From: Streptomyces sp. MMG1121
GTDB lineage: Bacteria; Actinomycetota; Actinomycetes; Streptomycetales; Streptomycetaceae
Length of the DNA: 64,000 nucleotides
Reading direction: 5' to 3'
Assembly: GCF_001280015.1 (NCBI RefSeq)
Contig: NZ_LGDV01000202.1
Span: 65,571-129,570, forward strand
Each line of letters begins with the position of its first letter. Position 1 is the stretch's first letter. The translations under genes and the position numbers were made by a program. Positions 57,675-64,000 of this stretch are shown here, piece by piece. The notes beneath the pieces are model-generated. The model was not told the DNA's origin and did not search any database. It saw only the letters and a list, made by a program, of their open reading frames with translations.

Positions 57675-57700
57675 CCTCTCGCACCCGCGAGGGGTTTTTT
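57675..57700 (+). terminator. Attenuator-like terminator upstream of cimA
   Basis: CCTCTCGC (57675-57682) pairs with GCGAGGGG (57687-57694, one G-U pair) around ACCC, followed by six T. The core CTCGC ... CGAGGGG + T6 is almost the same as in the ilvB attenuator. It lies 110 bp before cimA inside a 285-bp stretch without other genes, so it controls read-through into cimA. Confidence 0.8.
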
Positions 57701-57810
57701 CGTTTTCCGGCCCACCTACAGCCGGGAGCGGAGCGCGCGGGAGTATTGCAGGGACGGTGGAGCCGGTCATTCCGGTAAGACCGAAGATCCACAACAGGAG
57801 CCTTGAGACC

Positions 57811-59421
57811 ATGACCGAGACGGCAACCAGCGAGCTCGACGACTCGTTCCACGTCTTCGACACCACCCTGCGCGACGGCGCGCAGCGCGAGGGCATCAAC
57901 CTCACCGTCGCGGACAAGCTCGCCATCGCACGGCACCTGGACGACTTCGGCGTGGGCTTCATCGAGGGCGGCTGGCCCGGCGCGAACCCCCGGGACACCG
58001 AGTTCTTCGCGCGGGCCCGGGCCGAGATCGACTTCCAGCACGCCCAGCTCGTCGCCTTCGGCGCCACCCGCCGCGCCGGCGCCAAGGCCGCCGAGGACCC
58101 CCAGGTCAACGCCCTGCTGGAATCCGGCGCCCCGGTGATCACGCTGGTCGCCAAATCGCACGACCGGCATGTGGAACTGGCGCTGCGCACCACCCTGGAC
58201 GAGAACCTGGAGATGGTCCGCGACACCGTCTCGTACCTGAAGGACCAGGGCCGCCGGGTGTTCGTCGACTGCGAGCACTTCTTCGACGGCTACCGCGCCA
58301 ACCCCGAGTACGCCAAGGCCGTGGTCCGCGCCGCCGCCGAGGCCGGCGCCGACGTCGTCGTCCTGTGCGACACGAACGGCGGCATGCTGCCCGCCCAGGT
58401 CCACGCGGTCGTCGCCACGGTCCTCGCCGACACCGGCGCCCGGCTCGGCATCCACGCCCAGGACGACACCGGCTGCGCGGTCGCCAACACCCTCGCCGCC
58501 GTCGACGCGGGCGCCACCCAGGTGCAGTGCACGGCGAACGGCTACGGCGAGCGCGTCGGCAACGCCAACCTCTTCCCGGTCGTCGCGGCCCTGGAGCTGA
58601 AGTACGGCAAGAAGGTGCTGCCCGAGGGCAAGCTCCGCGAGACGACCCGGATCTCGCACGCCATCGCCGAGGTCGTCAACCTCACCCCCTCCACCCACCA
58701 GCCCTACGTCGGTGTCTCCGCCTTCGCCCACAAGGCCGGCCTGCACGCCTCCGCGATCAAGGTCGACCCGGACCTGTACCAGCACATCGCCCCCGAGCTG
58801 GTCGGCAACACCATGCGGATGCTGGTCTCCGACATGGCGGGCCGCGCCTCCATCGAGCTGAAGGGCAAGGAGCTCGGCATCGACCTCGGCGGCGACCGCG
58901 AACTGGTCGGCCGGGTGGTCGAGCGCGTCAAGGAGCGCGAGCTCGAGGGCTACACCTACGAGGCCGCCGACGCCTCCTTCGAACTCCTGCTGCGCGCCGA
59001 GGTCGAGGGTCGCCCGCTGAAGTACTTCGACGTCGAGTCCTGGCGGGCCATCGTCGAGGACCGCCCCGACGGTACCCACGCCAACGAGGCCACGGTCAAG
59101 CTGTGGGCCAAGAGCGAGCGGATCGTCGCCACGGCGGAGGGCAACGGCCCGGTCAACGCCCTCGACCGCGCCCTGCGCGTGGCCCTGGAGAAGATCTACC
59201 CGCAGCTCGCCGCGCTGGAGCTGGTCGACTACAAGGTCCGCATCCTGGAGGGCAAGCACGGCACCCAGTCCACGACCCGGGTGCTGATCGCCACCTCCGA
59301 CGGCAGCGGCGAGTGGTCCACGGTCGGCGTGGCGGAGAACGTCATCGCCGCCTCCTGGCAGGCGCTGGAGGACGCGTACACGTACGGCCTGCTGCGGGCG
59401 GGCGTGGTGCCGGCCGCGTAG
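57811..59421 (+). CDS. cimA: Citramalate synthase
   Basis: This 536-residue enzyme condenses pyruvate and acetyl-CoA to citramalate, a threonine-independent route to isoleucine. The DRE-TIM core is visible: FDTTLRDGAQREGINL (about residues 13-28), FIEGGWPGANPRDTEFF (about 50-66), VVLCDTNGGMLPAQV, LGIHAQDDTGCAVANTLAA (metal His pair HAQDD region, about 214-232), and QVQCTANGYGERVGNANL (about 239-256). A LeuA-type C-terminal allosteric domain follows (about 400-536). ATG 57811 has CAGGAG ten bases upstream. The frame is open earlier through the terminator, which rules out the longer starts. Confidence 0.94.
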   Translation: MTETATSELDDSFHVFDTTLRDGAQREGINLTVADKLAIARHLDDFGVGFIEGGWPGANPRDTEFFARARAEIDFQHAQLVAFGATRRAGAKAAEDPQVNALLESGAPVITLVAKSHDRHVELALRTTLDENLEMVRDTVSYLKDQGRRVFVDCEHFFDGYRANPEYAKAVVRAAAEAGADVVVLCDTNGGMLPAQVHAVVATVLADTGARLGIHAQDDTGCAVANTLAAVDAGATQVQCTANGYGERVGNANLFPVVAALELKYGKKVLPEGKLRETTRISHAIAEVVNLTPSTHQPYVGVSAFAHKAGLHASAIKVDPDLYQHIAPELVGNTMRMLVSDMAGRASIELKGKELGIDLGGDRELVGRVVERVKERELEGYTYEAADASFELLLRAEVEGRPLKYFDVESWRAIVEDRPDGTHANEATVKLWAKSERIVATAEGNGPVNALDRALRVALEKIYPQLAALELVDYKVRILEGKHGTQSTTRVLIATSDGSGEWSTVGVAENVIAASWQALEDAYTYGLLRAGVVPAA

Positions 59422-59434
59422 GCACAGTGGAGGC

Positions 59435-59860
59435 ATGACCTCACACGAGAGCGGCCCGCTCGCCGGGGCCCGTGTCGCCACCCGGCTGCCCGCCGGCGAC
59501 CTCGACCGGGCCCGGCGCTTCTACGCCGGCACGCTCGGCCTGGAACCCGTGGACGAACGCCCCGGCGGGCTGCTGTACCGCTGCCAGGGCGTGGACTTCG
59601 TCGTGTTCCAGTCGGCGGGAACCTCGCCCGGCACCTTCACCCAGATGGCCTTCGAGGTGCCCGACCTGGAGGCGGCCGTGGCCGAGCTGAAACGCCGGGG
59701 CGTGGTCTTCGAGGACGTCGACCTGCCCGGCCTGCGCACCCGGGACGGCATCGCCGACATCGAGGGCAACTACCCGAGCAAGGGCGCACGCGGCGAGCGC
59801 GGGGCGTGGTTCCGCGACAGCGAGGGCAATCTGCTCGGCATCGGCCAGCCGATCCACTGA
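59435..59860 (+). CDS. VOC (glyoxalase/bleomycin-resistance fold) protein
   Basis: This 141-residue protein has the two beta-alpha-beta units of the VOC superfamily: ARVATRLPAGDLDRARRFYAGTLGLEP (about residues 9-35) and TFTQMAFEVPDLEAAVAELKRRGVVFEDVDLPG (about 67-99), ending in AWFRDSEGNLLGIGQ. His/Glu metal ligands are not all obvious. Function unknown; it lies 13 bp after cimA and may be cotranscribed. Confidence 0.8.
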   Translation: MTSHESGPLAGARVATRLPAGDLDRARRFYAGTLGLEPVDERPGGLLYRCQGVDFVVFQSAGTSPGTFTQMAFEVPDLEAAVAELKRRGVVFEDVDLPGLRTRDGIADIEGNYPSKGARGERGAWFRDSEGNLLGIGQPIH

Positions 59861-59866
59861 GACGCT

Positions 59867-59902
59867 GCCCGGCCGGGACCTGTCCGCCCCTTCCCGCCGG
59901 GC
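59867..59902. terminator. Hairpin after the VOC gene
   Basis: GCCCGGCCGGGA (59867-59878) pairs with TCCCGCCGGGC (59892-59902) with one bulged base. It sits between convergent genes and could serve both. The rest of the 140-bp gap shows nothing else. Confidence 0.6.
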
Positions 59903-60000
59903 ACGCCCGAGTACGCCCCGTACGGGAACGACCCTCCGCCGTGCGATGCACGGCACCGGACGCCGCGGGCCGGTCCGACGGCAAGGGTGAGACCGGCCCT

Positions 60001-60600
60001 CTAGGGCGCCCGCCAGATGTTGTCGAAGGCCGCGTTCTCGATCCGCCGCCGCTCGCGGACCGCGTTCAGCTCGGCCACCGCGTCGCCGACCGCCACCAGG
60101 ACGGTGACGACGGCCTCGTCGTCGGGTGCCTCCGCCGGCCGCTCGTCCTCGATGCCCACGGCGGCCGCGAGGCCGGCGAGGACCGGTTCGCGGGACCACC
60201 AACGGTCGGCCGCGTGCTGCCGGGCCGGGGTGTCGGCCGGGGTCCCGTCACCGCCGCGCCCAGGCAGCCAGTGCCGGCGCCTGCCGGCGAGCTGCCCGGC
60301 GGACTCCAGCCCGTCACGGTAGGCGGCGGCCAGTCCGCGCCCCCGGCGCCACAGCCAGTCCTCGACCGGCTCGTACGGCTCCTGCCGCACGAGCGCCGCC
60401 CCGGCCTCGTCCAGCATCCGGTCGCCCGTGGTCAGCGCGGGACCGGGCACGACACGATCACCGTCCAGGGTGAGCGCCCGCGCGCCGAGCAGGTCGACCA
60501 GTTCGGCGCCGGCGAGGGCCAGTGACAGGTCGCCCTGCTCGACGGGGTACTCGCCGGGCACGTCCAGGCTGACGAGGAACAGATCCTGCGGTGTGGTCAT
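60001..60600 (-). CDS. GPP34 (GOLPH3/Vps74-like) domain protein
   Basis: This 199-residue protein has the bacterial GPP34 pattern: LFLVSLDVPGEYPVEQGDLSLALAGAELVDLLGA split across about residues 7-40, TLDGDRVVPGPALTTGDRMLDEA, then a helical region with WLWRRGRGLAAAYRDGLE and RRRHWLPGRG, ending in VLVAVGDAVAELNAVRERRRIENA. In eukaryotes GOLPH3 binds phosphatidylinositol 4-phosphate; the bacterial role is unknown, though Streptomyces has several copies. ATG at 60600 was chosen because it gives MTTPQDLFLVS. Confidence 0.85.
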   Translation of the reverse strand: MTTPQDLFLVSLDVPGEYPVEQGDLSLALAGAELVDLLGARALTLDGDRVVPGPALTTGDRMLDEAGAALVRQEPYEPVEDWLWRRGRGLAAAYRDGLESAGQLAGRRRHWLPGRGGDGTPADTPARQHAADRWWSREPVLAGLAAAVGIEDERPAEAPDDEAVVTVLVAVGDAVAELNAVRERRRIENAAFDNIWRAP

Positions 60601-60648
60601 ACCGTCATCGTCCCCCACCCACCGGCCGCCCGCTCGGTCATGACCCGT

Positions 60649-62523
60649 CTACCGCAGGGTCCATTTCTGGTTGGCGGCCCCGGTGCACGACCAGATCTGC
60701 GCCCGTGCCCCGTTCGCCGAGGAGTTGTCCGTGACGTCGAGGCACTTGTCCGCCGCGGTATTGACGACGTCACCGGTCGAGGCGTTGTACGACCACCGTT
60801 GCGCGCCGCTGCCGTTGCAGCCGTACAACTGCGCCTTCGCCCCGTCCGCCGTCGATCCCGACGTCACGTCGAGGCACTTGCCGAGCGCCTGCACCGACCC
60901 GTCGGCCGCCACCGTCCACCGCTGGGCGGCGCTGCCGTTGCAGTCGTAGAGCTGCACGGCCGTTCCGTCGGCCGTCGAACCGCCCGCCACGTCAAGGCAC
61001 TTGCCGGCCAGACCGGTGAAGGAGCCGGACCGGCTGCCGCCGCCGGACTGGGTGCCGGACCAGGTGAAGGTCGCCGAGGTCTTGCCGGGCAGTGAGTAAG
61101 TGGCGTGCTGGGAACCCCAGTCGATGGTCACCGTCTGTGCCGAGGAGGAGCCGTTGTACGCGATCAGCGCCTTGCTGCCGTCCGGGTTGCGCCAGGCCAC
61201 GTTCGGCACCGTGGTGGACGCCGTCGAGGCGATCCGCTGGGCGCCCGGCCGGACGAACTTGGTCAGCTGGCCCATGTCGTAGTACTCGACCGTGTAGTCC
61301 ACCGTCCCGCTCTGCCCGTCGCCGTCGTGCACGGTGACCAGCCCGGTGCAGGTGCCGCAACCGCCGTTGTGCGGGCCCATGTTCTGGTCCACGGCCAGCG
61401 ACCACTTGGTCACCGACTTCGCCCAGTTGCGCGTGTAGTCGATGATGTTCGACATGTCCTCGTGCTGCTGGTCGGCGATCCAGGTGCCGCCGGAGTGCTC
61501 GGTGGCGAAGGCGTCCAGCGCGGGGTACTGGTCGTGCACGGTGCTCTGCTCGGTGACGTCACCGCCGTAGCCGTGCCAGGCGATCCCGCCGAAGTTGGGG
61601 TGGGTGCGGATCGCGGCGTCGTCCACGGACTGGGCGGCGTAGGAGTCGTAGGTGTCCCAGTTCCAGTCGTGGGCCAGGACCTTCGTCGACAGCCCCGCCG
61701 ACTGCAGCTGCGGCAGCAGGTCGTTCTTGAGGAAGTAGTCGAGCCCGCTCGCGTTCCAGCTCATCGACGGATAGCCGGAACAGCAGGTCGGCTCGTTCTG
61801 CGCGGTCACGTACGAGACGGGGACGCCCTGGTCCTCGTAGGCCTGGAGGTACTTCACGAAGTAGGAGGCGTACGCGCCGTAGTCCTCCGCCTTCAGCCAG
61901 CCGCCATCGAGCGAGCCGCTGTCCTTCATCCAGGCCGGGGCCGTCCACGGCGAGGCCATCACCGTGAGGGACGGGTTCAGCTGGAGCGCCTGCTTGGTGA
62001 GCGGTACGACGTCGGCCTGGTCGTGCGCGATCGAGAACTTCGACAACGACGGATCCGTCTGTCCGGCCGGCACGTCGTCGTAGGTGTACCCGTAGCGGGC
62101 GAGGTCCGAGGCGCCCATCGGGTTGCGCAGGAACGACAGCCCGATGCCGTCCGTCGGCGAGAACAGCTTGCGCATGGTCGCGTCCCGGGTCGCCTGGGAC
62201 AGCGCCCCGCTGCTGTTCATCAGCCAGGCGGCGGTGTCGGTGAAGGACGCGCCGCCGCCGGTGAAGGTCTGGTAGCGGGTGTTCTCGTCCACGGTGATGT
62301 TCTCGCCGCTGCCGCCCGTCCCGGACTGGAACGCGAACGGCGCCTGCGCCTCGAGGCCCCGTACGACATGCCGGCCGCCCGAGTCGTCGGTGGTGGTGAG
62401 CCAGGCCGTGACCTGCTCACCGGCCGCGTGCGCGGGGGGTACGGCTGTGGTGACGCCGGCGGCGGAGAGCAGTCCGGCCAGCAGCAGCCGGACCACGCGG
62501 GGGGTTCTCCGGGTTCTCCTCAT
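60649..62523 (-). CDS. Secreted GH30 glycosidase with ricin-type (CBM13) lectin domain
   Basis: This 624-residue protein has a Sec signal peptide (RVVRLLLAGLLSAAGVTTAVPPAHA, about residues 9-33), a GH30 glucosylceramidase-type (beta/alpha)8 barrel (YQTFTGGGASFTDTAAWL, the acid/base Glu in YVTAQNEPTCC about 241-251, the nucleophile Glu in DAFATEHSGG about 336), a beta-sandwich strand (IAYNGSSSAQTVTIDWG), and a C-terminal beta-trefoil with three QxW repeats (AAQRWTV, GAQRWSY, NQKWTL). It should cut beta-glucosides or beta-1,6-glucans outside the cell; exact linkage is not predictable. The CBM13 binds galactose- or xylose-type polymers. Confidence 0.9.
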   Translation of the reverse strand: MRRTRRTPRVVRLLLAGLLSAAGVTTAVPPAHAAGEQVTAWLTTTDDSGGRHVVRGLEAQAPFAFQSGTGGSGENITVDENTRYQTFTGGGASFTDTAAWLMNSSGALSQATRDATMRKLFSPTDGIGLSFLRNPMGASDLARYGYTYDDVPAGQTDPSLSKFSIAHDQADVVPLTKQALQLNPSLTVMASPWTAPAWMKDSGSLDGGWLKAEDYGAYASYFVKYLQAYEDQGVPVSYVTAQNEPTCCSGYPSMSWNASGLDYFLKNDLLPQLQSAGLSTKVLAHDWNWDTYDSYAAQSVDDAAIRTHPNFGGIAWHGYGGDVTEQSTVHDQYPALDAFATEHSGGTWIADQQHEDMSNIIDYTRNWAKSVTKWSLAVDQNMGPHNGGCGTCTGLVTVHDGDGQSGTVDYTVEYYDMGQLTKFVRPGAQRIASTASTTVPNVAWRNPDGSKALIAYNGSSSAQTVTIDWGSQHATYSLPGKTSATFTWSGTQSGGGSRSGSFTGLAGKCLDVAGGSTADGTAVQLYDCNGSAAQRWTVAADGSVQALGKCLDVTSGSTADGAKAQLYGCNGSGAQRWSYNASTGDVVNTAADKCLDVTDNSSANGARAQIWSCTGAANQKWTLR

Positions 62524-62548
62524 GGTGCGTCGCCCTTCTGGAGAGTTA

Positions 62549-62605
62549 ACTCATGGTGTGAGCTAAGTCATGAGTGAACCATGAGGGGCCGGGGAGGTCT
62601 ATACC
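62549..62605. promoter_or_regulatory. Candidate operators in the GH30 / next-gene divergent region
   Basis: ACTCATG (62549-62555) and CATGAGT (62569-62575) form an inverted repeat with a 13-base spacer. GGTCTATACC at 62596-62605 resembles the core of DasR sites (GGTCTAGACC) with one mismatch. On the minus strand the same bases read TATAGA, a possible -10 for the glycosidase. Confidence 0.4.
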
Positions 62606-62672
62606 AAGTGTGGCCCCGCTTGCCGGTCCGGGCGTATGCCCGGTTTCCTGGTGATTCAGGTAGCTTCGAACC

Positions 62673-64000
62673 ATGAAGGCCGTCCCGCGGATCCGCAGCC
62701 TGCCCGCCCTGCTGCTGGCCGTCCTCGCCCTGGTCCTGGCGACCCCGTTCGTGCCCCGGGCGAGCGCGGACACGAGCATCTCCACGATCGCCCGATCGCT
62801 GCGCACGAGCCCGGTCTACGTCGACCCGGCGGCCGCGTCCCAGCTGCCGAAGGCGGACGCCGACGCGCTCGCGAAACAGATCAAGGACGCGAACAGACCG
62901 CTGTTCATCGCGGTGCTCCCGGCCGGCTATCCGACGGCCGGGCTGTTCGCGAACCTGCGCGCGGCCACCGGCGTCACCGGTCTGTACGGCATCCGCCTGG
63001 GCGACCGCTTCGACGCCCGCGCCGACTCCTCCGTCATGTCGGCCACGGCCCGGCAGAACCTGGTGACGAGCGTCCAGGGCGAACCGGCCAAGGCCCAGCT
63101 CACCGACTTCACCGACCGCGCCCTGCCCACGATCGGCGGCCACGCCCCCAAGAGCTGGGGCGGCTCGTCCTCCTCCGGCGGCGGCGTGTCCCGTACGGCG
63201 GTCATCGTCACGGGCGCGGTGCTGGTGGCCGCCGGCGCGGGCGCGTACGGGCTGGTCCGGCGCAACCGGCGGCAGCGGGAGGAGGAGCAGCGGGCCGCCC
63301 TCGACCGGCTGCGGGTGGTCGTCGACGAGGACATCACCGCCTTCGGCGAGGAGTTGGACCGCCTCGACTTCCACCCGGCGCAGCCCGGTGCCGACGACGC
63401 GATGCGCGCCGACTACGAACGCGCCCTGGACGCCTACGAGACCGCCAAGCAGCGCATGGCCGAGGCGCGGCGGCCGGAGGACGTCCGCACGGTGACCGAG
63501 GCCCTGGAGGACGGGCGCTTCTGCCTCGCCCAGCTCGCCGCCCGCCGCCAGGGCAGCCCGCTGCCCGAGCGCCGGCCGCCCTGCTTCTTCGACCCGCGCC
63601 ACGGCCCCTCGGTCGCCGACGCCACCTGGACCCCGCCCGGCGGCGCCCCGCGCCAGGTCCCGGTCTGCGCGGCCGACGCCACCCGGCTGGCCGACGGCCG
63701 CGACCCGGTGATCCGCGAGGTCGACACGGAGTACGGCCGCCGCCCCTACTGGGACGCGGGCCCGGCCTACGGGCCCTGGGCGGGCGGCTACTTCGGCGGC
63801 GGCATCCTGCCCGGCCTGCTCGTCGGCACGCTCCTCGGCGGCGTGATGGCCACCCCGTCGTACGCGGCCGACTACGGCAGCGGGTACGGCGACTTCGGCT
63901 CCGGCCACGACGGCGGCTTCCAGGGCGGCGACGTCTCCGGCACGGACTTCGACCCCGGGGACTTCGGGGGCGGGTTCGGGGACGGCGGGGGGTTCGACGG
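62673..64000 (+). CDS. Secreted/membrane protein with glycine-rich C-terminus (cut by window edge)
   Basis: An ATG at 62673 opens 442 codons to the right edge. The start MKAVPRIRSLPALLLAVLAL is a signal peptide ending near ASADTS. The exported part (ISTIARSLRTSPVYVDPAAASQL, about residues 35-57, then FIAVLPAGYPTAGLFANL) resembles bacterial proteins of unknown function. A second hydrophobic segment (AVIVTGAVLVAAGAGAYGLV, about 172-191) anchors it, followed by a cytosolic helical region (RQREEEQRAALDRLRVVVDED), a GGYFGGGILPGLLVGTLLGG helix and a Gly/Asp/Phe-rich tail. Similar Streptomyces proteins are listed as TPM-like or hypothetical; I do not assign a function. Confidence 0.75.
   Translation, partial: MKAVPRIRSLPALLLAVLALVLATPFVPRASADTSISTIARSLRTSPVYVDPAAASQLPKADADALAKQIKDANRPLFIAVLPAGYPTAGLFANLRAATGVTGLYGIRLGDRFDARADSSVMSATARQNLVTSVQGEPAKAQLTDFTDRALPTIGGHAPKSWGGSSSSGGGVSRTAVIVTGAVLVAAGAGAYGLVRRNRRQREEEQRAALDRLRVVVDEDITAFGEELDRLDFHPAQPGADDAMRADYERALDAYETAKQRMAEARRPEDVRTVTEALEDGRFCLAQLAARRQGSPLPERRPPCFFDPRHGPSVADATWTPPGGAPRQVPVCAADATRLADGRDPVIREVDTEYGRRPYWDAGPAYGPWAGGYFGGGILPGLLVGTLLGGVMATPSYAADYGSGYGDFGSGHDGGFQGGDVSGTDFDPGDFGGGFGDGGGFD

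Noticed and set aside
56134..59481. A 1115-codon open frame on the minus strand opposite the MHS transporter and cimA
   Set aside because: Covers two clear genes and their intergenic terminator; composition is that of an antisense shadow.

Overview
The window is a high-GC (roughly 70% or more) actinobacterial chromosome segment, almost certainly Streptomyces. The evidence is extreme third-position GC, many GTG starts, TetR/LuxR(LAL)/PucR regulators, DUF4190, DUF4267 and DUF6191 small proteins, a GPP34-domain protein, and the core gene order cysteine desulfurase - mnmA - metE-like - ligA - gatCAB - ilvBNC - serA - leuB - ilvE - cimA. From memory, and not checked here, this order matches the SCO548x-SCO553x part of the S. 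coelicolor core. I see no rRNA, tRNA, CRISPR, insertion sequence or prophage. The segment is mostly housekeeping and metabolic, with small regulatory cassettes between the core genes.

Layout. 1-3.4 kb: edge of an esterase, a thioesterase-like protein, a lipoprotein, then a suspect 55-bp inverted repeat with long G/C homopolymers that appears to replace the end of a TetR gene, which itself faces two small membrane proteins. 3.5-6.1 kb: cysteine desulfurase and mnmA (tRNA 2-thiouridine), separated by 341 bp that holds a TPP riboswitch on the minus strand with no sense gene behind it. 6.2-12.3 kb: hydrolase, DUF427, LOG, SDR, an unknown protein, a MetE-like protein and ligA. 12.6-16.4 kb: a GGDEF-EAL protein (RmdB type), a TetR gene with a probable one-base frameshift, DUF4267 and a cupin. 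16.5-20.1 kb: gatC-gatA-(79-aa membrane protein)-gatB. 20.2-31.2 kb: MMPL transporter, GNAT, LAL regulator, sugar dehydrogenase, aldo/keto reductase and 2-hydroxyacid dehydrogenase.

31.4-40.4 kb: a second c-di-GMP protein (PAS-GGDEF with degenerate EAL), then ilvB-ilvN-ilvC-serA. ilvB is preceded by a classic attenuator: a leader peptide containing Ile-Leu-Val-Leu and a terminator with a T-run. 40.4-47.6 kb: a drug-efflux MFS with its TetR, and a proline-catabolism cluster (PucR regulator, proline dehydrogenase, pruA). 47.9-50.5 kb: a tiny conserved protein, leuB and ilvE. 50.5-57.5 kb: an accessory-looking nitrogen cluster: NCS1 permease, fused UreA-UreB, UreC-like protein with an altered active-site flap, agmatine-deiminase-family enzyme, TetR and an MHS-family transporter, with no urease accessory genes. 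57.8-64 kb: cimA behind a second attenuator-like terminator, a VOC protein, a GPP34 protein, a secreted GH30-CBM13 glycosidase and the start of a secreted/membrane protein cut by the edge.

The unifying theme is branched-chain amino acid synthesis: IlvBN, IlvC, LeuB, IlvE and CimA lie within 25 kb and at least two of the transcription units show attenuation signals. The most unusual items are the orphan antisense TPP riboswitch, the divergent urease-like operon and the chimeric inverted repeat near 2.1 kb.
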